From Limnomonas spitsbergensis (lineage: Eukaryota; Chlorophyta; Chlorophyceae; Chlamydomonadales): a stretch of DNA of 64,000 nucleotides. Positions 53,331 to 61,960 of the stretch are shown here, one piece after another. The stretch lies in contig JAYJMM010000097.1 in assembly GCA_037349105.1 (NCBI GenBank), positions 1,860,001 to 1,924,000 on the forward strand, in the 5' to 3' direction. A program made the translations under genes and the position numbers. Every line of letters begins with the position of its first letter. The first letter of the stretch is position 1. The notes beneath the pieces were generated by a model, which worked only from the letters and a program-made list of their open reading frames with translations, made no database searches and had not been told where the DNA came from.

Positions 53331-55853
53331 CTAAGAATGCAGTTGGTCCGGCTCGCAGCCACCGGCCACCACAGGTGGCACATGGGCTGCCTCCCTCGGC
53401 AAACACCGTCGTGACGCCTGCACCTGCAGTTGTATTGGCTCGCAGCCACCGATCCCTACAGGTGTCACAGGAACGTCCTCTCTCTGCAAACACAGCCGTG
53501 ACGCCTGCACCTGCAGTTGGCCTGGCTCACAGCCACCGGCCACCACAGGTGTCTCATGGGCTGCCTCCCTCGGCAAACACCGCCGTGACGCATGCACCTG
53601 CAGTTGGCACGGCTCGTGGCCACCGGTCACCACAGGTGTCACATGAGCTGCCTCCCTCTGCAAGCACCGTCGTGATGCCTGCACCTGCAGTTGGCCTGGC
53701 TTACAGCCACTGGCCACCACAGATGTCACAGGAACTGCCTCTCTCGGCAAGCATCGTCGTGATGCCTGCACCTGCAGTTGGCCTGGCTCGCAGCCACCGG
53801 CCACCACAGGTGTCACAGGAACGTCCTCTCTCTGCAAACACAGCCGTGACGCCTGCACCTGCAGTTGGCCTGGCTCACAGCCACCGGCCACCACATGTGT
53901 CTCATGGGGTGCCTCCCTCGGCAAACACAGCCGGGACGCATGCACCTGCAGTTGGCACGGCTCGTGGCCACCGGTCACCACAGGTGTCACATGAGCTGCC
54001 TCCCTCTGCAAGCACTGTCGTGATGCCTGCACCTGCAGTTGGCCTGGCTCACAGCCACTGGCCACCACAGATGTCACAGGAACTGCCTCCCTCGGCAAGC
54101 ATCGTCGTGACGCCTGCACCTGCAGCTGGCCTGGCTCACAGCCACTGGCCACCACAGGTGTCACAGGAACTGCCTCCCTCTGCAACCACAGCCGTGACGC
54201 CTGCACCTGCAGTTCGCCTGGCTCACAGCCACCGGCCACCACAGGTGTCCCATGGGCTGTCTCCCTCGGAAAACACAGCCGTGACGCATGCACCTGCAGT
54301 TGGCACGGCTCGTGGCCACCGGTCACCACAGGTGTCACATGAGCTGCCTCCCTCTGCAAGCACCGTCGTGACGCCTGCACCTGCAGTTGGCCTGGCTCAC
54401 AGCCACTGGCCACCACAGGTGTCACATGAACTGCCTCCCTCTGCAAGCACCGTCGCGACGCCTGCACCTGCAGTTGGCCTGGCTCACAGCCACCGGCCAC
54501 CACAGGTGTCACAGGAACGTCCTCCATCTGCAAACACAGCCGTGACGCCTGCACCTGCTGTTGGCCTGGCTCACAGCCACCGGCCACCACATGTGTCTCA
54601 TGGGGTGCCTCCCTCGGCAAACACAGCCGTGACGCATGCACCTGCAGTTGGCCTGGCTCGCAGCCACCGATCCCTACAGGTGTCACAGGAACGTCCTCTC
54701 TCTGCAAACACAGCCGTGACGCCTGCACCTGTAGTTGGCCTGGCTCGCAGTCACCGATCCCTACAGGTGTCACATGGGCTGCCTCCCTCTGAAAGCACAG
54801 CCGTGGCACTTGCCCTTGCAGGTGGCCTGGCTCGCAGACACCGATCACTACAGGTGTTACGGGAACTGCCTCACTCTGCAAGCATAGCCGTGACGCTTGC
54901 ACCTGCAGTTGTCCCGGCTCGCAGCCACCGGCCATCACAGGTGTTACAGGAACTGCCTCCCTCTGCAAACGCAGCCGTGACGCATGCACCTGCAGTTGGC
55001 CGGGCTCGCAGCCGCTGATTACCACAGGTGTCACAGGAACTGCCTCCCTCTGCAAACACAGCCGTGACGCCTGCACTTGCACTTGGCCTGGCTCGCAGCC
55101 ACCGGCCATCACAGGTGTCACAGGAACTGCCTCACTCGGCAAACACAGCCGTGACGCATGCACCTGCAGTTGGCCCAGCTCGCAGTCATCGGCCACCACA
55201 GGTGTCACATGATCTGCCTCACTCTGGTGCAAACACAGCCGTGACGCCTGCACCTGCAGTTGGCCTGGCTCACAGCCACCGGCCACCACATGTGTCACAG
55301 GAACTGCCTCCCTCTGCAAACACAGCCGTAACGCTTGCACCTGCAGTTGGCCTGGCTTGCAGCCACCGGCCGCTGGTTTGGGTGGACAGGCATTCCCCTT
55401 CGGAACACAGTTGATCAGGTGCAGCTGCTCGCTAGCTACCGGGCTATCCTGCCTGGGTGGGCAGGCACTCTCTGCCGTAACACAGTTGATCAGGTGCAGC
55501 TGCTCTCTAGCTACCGGGCTATCCTGCCTGGGTGGGCAGGCACTCTCTGCCGTAACACAGTTGATCAGGTGCAGCTGCTCGCTAGCTACCGGGCTATCCT
55601 GCCTGGGTGGGCAGGCACTCTCTGCCGTAACACAGTTGATCAGGTGCAGCTGCTCGCTAGCTACCGGGCTATCCTGCCTGGGTGGGCAGGCACTCTCTGC
55701 CGTAACACAGTTGATCAGGTGCAGCTGCTCGCTAGCTACCGGGCTATCCCGCCTGGGTGGACAGGCACTCCCTCGGGTCTGCTGTTGGTGCATGGAACTT
55801 GGCTCGCCTTCACTGCTGAGGATATCAAACATGGACCAGCCGTTGGGGGGCAC
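53331..55853 (-). CDS. Repeat-rich gag-like extension with 25- and 29-residue repeats (young element)
   Basis: Frame of 840 codons ending in TAG at 53331. Its first codon is GTG directly after an AG, so it may be an exon start. N-terminal: five copies of a 25-residue repeat (CPPRQDSPVASEQLHLINCV...). Then about 23 copies of a 29-residue repeat (GGCEPGQLQVQASRLCLQRE plus VPVTPVVA), each with two Cys. The 87-bp and 75-bp DNA units are multiples of three, so opposite-strand frames are open too. The minus frame is preferred because it lies in line with the gag-like frames on either side. Function unknown. Confidence 0.6.
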   Translation of the reverse strand: MPPNGWSMFDILSSEGEPSSMHQQQTRGSACPPRRDSPVASEQLHLINCVTAESACPPRQDSPVASEQLHLINCVTAESACPPRQDSPVASEQLHLINCVTAESACPPRQDSPVAREQLHLINCVTAESACPPRQDSPVASEQLHLINCVPKGNACPPKPAAGGCKPGQLQVQALRLCLQREAVPVTHVVAGGCEPGQLQVQASRLCLHQSEADHVTPVVADDCELGQLQVHASRLCLPSEAVPVTPVMAGGCEPGQVQVQASRLCLQREAVPVTPVVISGCEPGQLQVHASRLRLQREAVPVTPVMAGGCEPGQLQVQASRLCLQSEAVPVTPVVIGVCEPGHLQGQVPRLCFQREAAHVTPVGIGDCEPGQLQVQASRLCLQREDVPVTPVGIGGCEPGQLQVHASRLCLPREAPHETHVVAGGCEPGQQQVQASRLCLQMEDVPVTPVVAGGCEPGQLQVQASRRCLQREAVHVTPVVASGCEPGQLQVQASRRCLQREAAHVTPVVTGGHEPCQLQVHASRLCFPRETAHGTPVVAGGCEPGELQVQASRLWLQREAVPVTPVVASGCEPGQLQVQASRRCLPREAVPVTSVVASGCEPGQLQVQASRQCLQREAAHVTPVVTGGHEPCQLQVHASRLCLPREAPHETHVVAGGCEPGQLQVQASRLCLQREDVPVTPVVAGGCEPGQLQVQASRRCLPREAVPVTSVVASGCKPGQLQVQASRRCLQREAAHVTPVVTGGHEPCQLQVHASRRCLPREAAHETPVVAGGCEPGQLQVQASRLCLQREDVPVTPVGIGGCEPIQLQVQASRRCLPREAAHVPPVVAGGCEPDQLHS
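53340..55390. repeat. 87-bp tandem repeat, about 23 copies
   Basis: GCACCTGCAGTTGG recurs every 87 bp (for example 53507 and 53594). Units vary by blocks (GTCACAGGAACTGCCTCCCT against GTCTCATGGGCTGCCTCCCT), and groups of units are repeated together, pointing to unequal crossing-over. Confidence 0.92.
55408..55780. repeat. 75-bp tandem repeat, 5 copies
   Basis: TTGATCAGGTGCAGCTGCTC starts at 55411, 55486, 55561, 55636 and 55711, an exact 75-bp period. The units are almost identical. Confidence 0.95.
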
Positions 55854-55882
55854 CTGCCTTCATGGCTGCTCCACACGCCTGG

Positions 55883-56998
55883 TCAATGCCTCCAAGGGCA
55901 CGCGACCTGCGGTGCCAACCAGCACAGCCAGATTGCCCAACCCCACCTGCTCTGCGTCACACACAACTTTTCACACTCCAGTGGCCCCGGCCACTGCCCT
56001 AGCCTCTTCCACCCTACCGTCTGGGCCAGGTCCTCCTTCCTTTTTACTGGGGGCCATTCAGTGGTGGCGGCTTTTGCTCCCTCTACCGCCTGCAGATCTG
56101 CAAGTTTCCTGATCATCTGATTTCCACCACGGGGCATCGTCCCACTCTTGTCTTTAACGCGTTGCGCAGCGCTTGCCACTCCCAGCGGCCTCTTCTGCGT
56201 TGTGTATTCTGGCCCACTGCATAGATCCGCGCCCCGTAGCTGCGACACAGCCGTGTTTGGATCTGGAGCCGACTCAGATGCACTTCCTACCAGTTTCAAC
56301 CACTGCGCGTATTCCAGGCCCTGCCTAAAAAAATCCGGGGTTGATTGGGGCACTGGCTCACCTCGGCCGATCTCTGTGTGTGACACTGCTGTATCTGGAT
56401 CCAAGGCTAACTCAGGGGTGCCTCCTTTCAGCTTCAACCCCTGCGCATATGCCAGGCCCTGCCTCCAAAAATCCGGGGTTGATTGGGGCACTGGCTCATC
56501 TCGGCCGATCTCTGTGTGCGACACCTGGAGATCCATCTTGACCTCGCTGCTCCGTGTCCCTGCCCCGACAGGCAGGTCCACCGGAGGTTCCTCTGGCCCG
56601 CCTCCCTCTCCAACACCACCGGTCTGCGACCTCTCAGTGGGTGGCTCCGAGGTCGGGTCCAGGGATTCATCGTCGGGAACCGGCCACCGCTCTCCCTCTT
56701 GGCTCAGCCCCGTCGGGATGCGCGCGGTGCCGCCTCGTCCGATACCCCTGCGTGTCACTTCACTGTGCACCGTACTCGCATCCAAGGTTCGAGAACTAAC
56801 AACCCCCAGGGCCTTGTCCCCCATCCCTGCGTATTCATCCCTCGACAAGCCAAGGGAAATCTGCTTTGCTTTCTCGGCTACAGCCGCATTTATAGGTGTC
56901 ATAGGGTCGTCCCCTGGTTCCATTCCTCTCACCCGCCCACTGCGTCTTGCAGTATCAGGGTGTTGGTGGCGGTTGGGATCTACAATGGCATCCTGCAT
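55883..56998 (-). CDS. Gag-like N-terminal part (young element)
   Basis: Starts MQDAIVDPNRHQHPDTAR, homologous to the gag start of the older element. It shares HSEVTRRGIGRGG, LSQEGERWPVPDDESLDPTS and PPTERSQTG with it. A roughly 50-residue block (VSHTEIGRDEPVPQSTPDFW...) occurs twice. Past about residue 330 the peptide loses character before a stop at 55883, and the next frame is shifted. A frameshift or an intron ending at the AG before 55853 would join them. Confidence 0.7.
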   Translation of the reverse strand: MQDAIVDPNRHQHPDTARRSGRVRGMEPGDDPMTPINAAVAEKAKQISLGLSRDEYAGMGDKALGVVSSRTLDASTVHSEVTRRGIGRGGTARIPTGLSQEGERWPVPDDESLDPTSEPPTERSQTGGVGEGGGPEEPPVDLPVGAGTRSSEVKMDLQVSHTEIGRDEPVPQSTPDFWRQGLAYAQGLKLKGGTPELALDPDTAVSHTEIGRGEPVPQSTPDFFRQGLEYAQWLKLVGSASESAPDPNTAVSQLRGADLCSGPEYTTQKRPLGVASAAQRVKDKSGTMPRGGNQMIRKLADLQAVEGAKAATTEWPPVKRKEDLAQTVGWKRLGQWPGPLECEKLCVTQSRWGWAIWLCWLAPQVACPWRH

Positions 56999-57234
56999 TG
57001 TACTATCGATGCTGAACAGCTGTGCCAGCTCGACTGTGTGGGCTCACAGCAACTGGGCACGAGCTTAAAGCCTGCTTCCGTTCTCCTCTACCTTCTGCAG
57101 GCTGGTTAGGCTTTTGCTAGACAGGTCAAGCACGGGAAAATTTTCTTTTATGGGTTTGGCGGGTATTTTCACCTTCTGGGTTGCAGCGCAGTTTGCTCCT
57201 CGCGCTTCGCAGACTCCTCTTAAGCTGCGTTCTG

Positions 57235-57835
57235 CAGCCTTGGATGATTCCGCGTATAGCGGGTCTCGTCCGCTATTTCCTTCCGCTTCGCAGCGCGGCT
57301 TCCTCCTCGGGCTCCGCAGGCTCCGCTCAAGCTGCGACTGCAGCCTTGGATGATTCCGCGTATAGCGGGTCTCGTCCGCTATTTCCTTCCGCTTCGCAGC
57401 GCAGCTTCCTTCGGGCTCCACAGGCTCCGCTCAAGCTGCGACTGCAGCCTTGGATGATTCCGCGTATAGCGGGTCTCGTCCGCTATTTCCTTCCGCTTCG
57501 CAGCGCGGCTTCCTCCTCGGGCTCCGCAGGCTCCGCTCAAGCTGCGACTGCAGCCTTGGATGATTCCGCGTATAGCGGGTCTCGTCCGCTATTTCCTTCC
57601 GCTTCGCAGCGCAGCTTCCTTCGGGCTCCACAGGCTCCGCTCAAGCTGCGACTGCAGCCTTGGATGATTCCGCGTATAGCGGGTCTCGTCCGCTATTTCC
57701 TTCCGCTTCGCAGCGCAGCTTCCTTCGGGCTCCGCGGGCTCCGCTCAAGCTGCGACTGCAGCCTTGGATGATTCCGCGTATAGCGGGTCTCGTCCGCTAT
57801 TTCCTTCCGCTTCGCAGCGCAGATTGCTCCTCGAG
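57235..57835. repeat. ~105-bp tandem repeat, 6 copies, in the leader of the young element
   Basis: TGGATGATTCCGCGTATAGC recurs at 57241, 57347, 57451, 57557, 57661 and 57765 (alternating 106- and 104-bp steps). Longer and shorter unit types alternate, so a two-unit block was amplified. Confidence 0.93.
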
Positions 57836-58160
57836 CTTCGCAGGGTCCTCTCAAGCTGCGTTCTGCAGCTTTCGGTGATTCCTGCACACAGCCTTGGGTC
57901 ACTGAAGTCTCAGCCTTAGCAATCCACTTAATCACTGATCCGCAGATCCACTTCTGTCAACACTTGGGAATTTGCACTCCACCACAAAGGCAAGTCCAGA
58001 TGCACAGGCACTATCAGCTCTGCTTAGTGATTTCTAGCTGTCCAAGGCAGATCCGCTGTCTCAAAAAGAAATTCCAAGCTCCACAGCACATACACCTTTA
58101 GAAGGGTTCGTTGGGTCAGGCTGATTAGGCAAGATCCACTTCGTTCCTTTTAAGTGGACA

Positions 58161-58805
58161 CGAGAGGTTTGCTTTGGGTCCGTGGCGGACTTCTTCCCCA
58201 CATAGTGGCGGACGCCTATGGGCGGACTCAGTGACTACACACTGGCCGCGGATGCGCAGCGCGTTAAGCTGTGGCTGGAACTTCTAGATGACAGACACGG
58301 AGCTGGTCACTTGTAACGCTAAACTGCTGGCCCTTCAGATAGCTGATCTGTCGGGTCGCTGAGTCACTTACCGCGTGAAGCGGGGGATGTCGTAGCCGTA
58401 GACTGCGGGCGGTGTCCTAGGTCGGGCTGGGCATCTAGCTGAGGATTACTAGGTTGCTATGTCGGCTCTGAGGCCGAACTAGGCTTGATCGTCTTCGAGC
58501 CTTCGTGGTACTGGCGTTATTGGTATTCACAGGGTATATCTTGGGATGATAGCCGGTGCTGATTACAATTAGAGGCCTGTCCACTTAAAAGGAACGAAGT
58601 AAATGTCAAGCGTGCAAGCCGGGATTCAAAGGTCCCGGCAAGCCCTATTTACTGAGTACGGGAAATCCTGCCTCAGACCTGCCCGAAAGTGGGAAGCTGG
58701 GCTCCTAACCCTAAAAAGGGGGCTCCGCAGGGAAGCTGCGGAGTCTACGGGGACGCGTCAGCGGTCCCTACGGTTTTGGCACGTATACTGCATTATACCG
58801 TGACA
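58161..58805 (-). repeat. Split direct repeat A1 (outer)
   Basis: 645 bp at the 5' end of the young element, starting on the minus strand TGTCACGGTATAATGC. Unlike A2 it is not followed by B. It runs into the leader through GTCCACTTAAAAGGAACGAA. Confidence 0.93.
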
Positions 58806-59077
58806 CGACCAGCCTGTCCCTAGCCAGGCCAACGGAGCAGAGCTCGGAGCCAAGAAGGGCAAGCAGGCAGGAGTCCTGTGATATGATGCGCATCGTGGAC
58901 AACAAGGAAAACAGCAACCAGGAAGGCCAGGTGGACCACATCGCGGAGTTCCTGCGGGCCCAGGCGGCCCAGGCAGGGGGCAGGGCGGAGAGAAGGAGCC
59001 ACTGCCCAGGCCGAGGGAGGCGAGTCCTGCAGGAAATCGAGCCGGCAGGGAATACCGGGAGAGGCGACCCGCAATGA
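58806..59077 (+). pseudogene. Gag-like fragment, continuation of the older element
   Basis: The plus strand reads ...NQEGQVDHIAEFLRAQAAQA and RRVLQEIEPAGNTGRGDPQ, matching GQEGQVDHIAEFPRGQAAQA and RRVVQEINQAGTTGGDYQQ in the young element. It follows on from the sequence broken at 47325, so the 11.48-kb insertion split one gag gene. It ends at a TGA, and the rest of the older element is not recognised beyond about 59090. Confidence 0.75.
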
Positions 59078-59134
59078 CAGGAAAGGACATGGCATTCTAT
59101 CTTGGATGGTCACTATTCCGGTTGTACTTCCGGC

Positions 59135-59225
59135 GCTCGGACTGCTCTAAGGCGACTCTCGGACTGCTCTAAGGCGACGCTCGGACTGCTATAAGGCGAT
59201 GTTCGGAGTGCTTGAGACTGCTTGC
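59135..59225. repeat. 22-bp tandem repeat, 4 copies
   Basis: CGGACTGCTCTAAGGCGA-type units begin at 59138, 59160, 59182 and (degenerate) 59204. Confidence 0.85.
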
Positions 59226-59407
59226 GACTGTCTTGCCGTACATGCGAAGCAGTCGCTGCTGGTACAAAGCGAACCAGAGACTGCTTTGCCGTACAAGATG
59301 GGCAGTCGCAGTCGTTGTAAGCAATCTAAATTAGTAGTAGAAAATGTACCGCGCCTTTATCTTCATGATTCTATATTCCTCTCGCTTGCATTGAGCCATG
59401 ACCTCGC

Positions 59408-59704
59408 GTGGCACAGGACATTCTCGCAATGCTCGGATCTACGGTACCTGTGCCCCCCTCTCCGAAAGGGAGTGATGTTAAAACAGCAGATACCATGGTA
59501 GCACTGGATGCGGCTGCTTTTTATGTTAAGACCGCCAGGATGCCTTTTGTCCTGAAAGCCGATTGGCGAGACACGCTGTTGCGTCACTTTCGGGAACAAA
59601 CGCCTCAGGAGGTGGCAAAAGCTACACGAAATCGTCCTGGGCTTATTGGCTTCGTCTCGCTGTCAGACGGAGGACTTCTGGTAATACTATTGTTACTAGC
59701 ATGA
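59408..59704 (+). CDS. Unrecognised 98-aa open frame
   Basis: The peptide begins MAQDILAMLGSTVPVPPSPK and contains VALDAAAFYVKTARMPFVLK and RDTLLRHFREQTPQEVAKA, a reasonable soluble-protein composition with coding-like codon use. It may be an exon ending at GT near 59681. It could not be joined in phase to the exons at 60254 and was not assigned to a family. Confidence 0.25.
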   Translation: MAQDILAMLGSTVPVPPSPKGSDVKTADTMVALDAAAFYVKTARMPFVLKADWRDTLLRHFREQTPQEVAKATRNRPGLIGFVSLSDGGLLVILLLLA

Positions 59705-59709
59705 TGTTG

Positions 59710-60250
59710 TCCTTGGAATGCTGTTCCCGGTCCGGCGCAGACTCTTCACGCAATCCGGCTATTTTCATTTTCCAACCAGGCGTACGCTTGTTCATCCTGT
59801 ATCAACTCGCCTACACCACTTTGGCGATGCAAATCTGCTTCTCGTGTAACGAGGCTCGCGAACCATATCGTAGAAAAGTGGGTAAATCGTTGTCATTAGC
59901 CCCCCCATCATGCTTGCTTGCGCGGAGGGGTACAGGAGAGCATAATCGATTTTGCATGAATCGCAGGCATCCGCCTTTCCCTCCATCAGACCAGACGGCC
60001 GTAGTGGTTGACGTCCGCTCAACTCAGATCAGAACCCAGTAGGTAGTCACCATATATTTGTAGTCTGCACTGCATGATTCCAAGGGCAAGTACTGTACCT
60101 TGCGGCTCATGGATGCGGGCATGGGGCATGCAGAAAAGAGCACATGATGTGGAAAGGCAAGGCACATTTTGCATGGGTACAAACGATTAGCCACAATGCT
60201 TTGCCTGACTACCTGAGCCTTCCTCTGATAACAGGCATGCGCAAGGAAGC
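59710..60250. other. No gene seen
   Basis: No exon with good borders was found. An acceptor-like CTGATAACAG precedes the open frame at 60254, so an upstream exon of that gene may lie here. Confidence 0.35.
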
Positions 60251-60253
60251 AAT

Positions 60254-61032
60254 ATGAGGAGCCATGATGGTTTGGGACCAGAACAACACTATTCAGCAGC
60301 TGGTCCCTACATTCTCAGCCGGATAAGAGAACTGCTTATCCCCGACCCTGACGATCACCGCATGATAACACATTCAAAATTTGTGCAGGTTTTAACCAGC
60401 CGTCGCCGGCACACCTTCCCCACAGCCAAGCTCAGAGGCTTCATGGAACATATAAGAAATACTACCATTAGTACTAGAACCTGTGTTTTATGCAGATTTG
60501 GGTGATGGCATCAGTATAATTCACTGGTTAATGTCTTAATTTGCTCTTACAGGACAGAGGATGATGAATGCGGAGGAGGTCAGGTTTCACAGAGGATGGA
60601 CCCCAGGATTGTCATGGCGCGGCAGAATAATGCAGTGAAGGGATTGCTTGGGAGCATGTTGACTGCTAGCCATGCACTCAACAGACCAGACGGTTCTGTT
60701 GCAGGCAACGCTGGTCATTGTGCGAGCCCGTATTTCAGGTCTGTTTTTGGTTGTCTTACAAAGAATGCGCACCGGATTTGGGGGCTTGACAACTGCTTGA
60801 TTGTAATGAACAATATTCAATCATTACCGTGACTGCAGTGGGCCATACGGTCAAACTAAAGCCATGCCATGGCCTGCTAATCTGCTGCGCTGATGTCTGA
60901 CCAACCTATTCTGTTTTGTGCAGAGATGGCCTGCACTATGCTGATCCCATTGGCATGAACTTTGTAGCAAGCGGTGCTGCCACCGGACATTACGGCGTCG
61001 ATGCGGGCAGTGCCAGTCCGTACGCCAATTAA
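60254..61032 (+). CDS. Unrecognised 180-aa protein, three exons
   Basis: Exons 60254-60501, 60553-60738 and 60924-61032 join in phase (543 nt with a TAA at 61030-61032). The protein contains SRIRELLIPDPDDHRMITHS, a CVLC pair, RIVMARQNNAVKGLLGSML and a C-terminal unit GLHYADPIGMNFVASGAATG that recurs downstream. The TAA exists because the splice donor seen in the next duplicated unit (AGGTAAG) reads AATTAAG here. The gene may therefore end here by mutation, or the exon may be skipped and the gene run on into the repeats beyond 61952. No family recognised. The true N terminus may lie upstream. Confidence 0.45.
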
Positions 61033-61960
61033 GCTTAATGTGGTAGGCTGGACATACACACAGATTCACCTTGGCTAAGCAGCTGTTGGATTGTTTACGC
61101 ACTTTTCATTTGTTACTGTTACTGTTATGGGCCATGCAGCTCTAATGCAGCCATGCCAGGGCTAATGCTTGCTGATCTGCTGCGCTGTCTGACCAACCTA
61201 TTCTGTTCTTTGCAGCGCTGGCCTGCACTATGTTGGTCCCATTGGCATGGACTCTGTAGCAGGCGGTGCTGCCACCGGACAGTACGGCGTCGCTGCGGGC
61301 AGTGCCAGTCCGTATGCTAGGTAAGCTCAATCTGGTAGGCTGGACATAAGCACAAAATTGATCTTGGCTAGACAGTTGCTGGATTGATTGCGCATTTTTC
61401 ATTTGTAACTGTGACTGTTATGGGCCATTCAGCTCTACTGCAGGCACGTCTGTGCCAATGATGGCCATTCTGCTGTGCTGACTGACCCACCTTTCTGTGT
61501 TGTGCAGGGGTGGCCTGCCCCATGCTGGTAATTCCAGATGACCGGGCGCCAATGCCGGCCTTCAGCTTCCAGGCTCCCTTTCCTCCCTGGACCTCATCTC
61601 AGGCAGGTATCTACATGCCAGGTCAGCAGTTGCACCCGCCATGCCTCCCTTCGGGGGTGCCTCGACACAGTTGAACTACGAAGCAGACGGTGCTGTCACA
61701 GGACTGTATGGCGTTGCTACGGGCACCGCCAATCAGCATGCCAGTTCACATGCCAGGTAAGGTTGATGCTGGTAGGCTGGACATGCGCACATGTTCATTG
61801 TTGCGGGAAAGCAGCTTGATTATTATGCGCATATTTTTATTTATTACTGTGACTGCAGTGGGCCATACGGTCAAACTAAAGCCATGCCAAGGCCAATACT
61901 TGCTGATCTGCTGCGCTGATGACTGACCAACCTATTCTGTTTTGTGCAGGGATGGCATGC
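60820..61960 (+). repeat. 292-bp exon-plus-intron tandem duplication
   Basis: Intron end, acceptor and exon recur with acceptors ending at 60923, 61215 and 61507 (292-bp steps) and again at 61949 (442-bp step). Exons encode GLHYADPIGM..., GLHYVGPIGMDSVAGGAATG and a diverged third with GAVTGLYGVATGTAN. Unit 2 keeps its donor (AGGTAAG at about 61319) and unit 1 has lost it. The intron ends of units 1 and 4 are nearly identical. Confidence 0.88.

Larger units (their letters stand above)
47326..58805 (-). mobile_element. Young 11.48-kb split-direct-repeat (PAT/DIRS-like, Kangaroo/TOC1-type) element
   Basis: Read on the minus strand the order is A1 (58805-58161), internal region, B1 (48435-48205), A2 (48202-47558), B2 (47556-47326): the A-internal-B-A-B split direct repeat of PAT-type DIRS elements. 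The A copies are 645 bp with two differences noticed, and the B copies are 231 bp with two, so insertion is recent. The element starts TGTCACGG and ends GTGCGACA. CGAC borders both sides (47322-47325 and 58806-58809). Inside are three gag-like frames and three tandem-repeat arrays. No reverse transcriptase, RNase H, methylase or tyrosine recombinase was recognised, so it is probably mobilised in trans. Confidence 0.9.

Noticed and set aside
53252..55018. 588-codon plus-strand frame opposite the gag-like repeats
   Set aside because: It mirrors the 87-bp repeat on the other strand. The minus frame lies in line with gag-like frames on both sides and is preferred.
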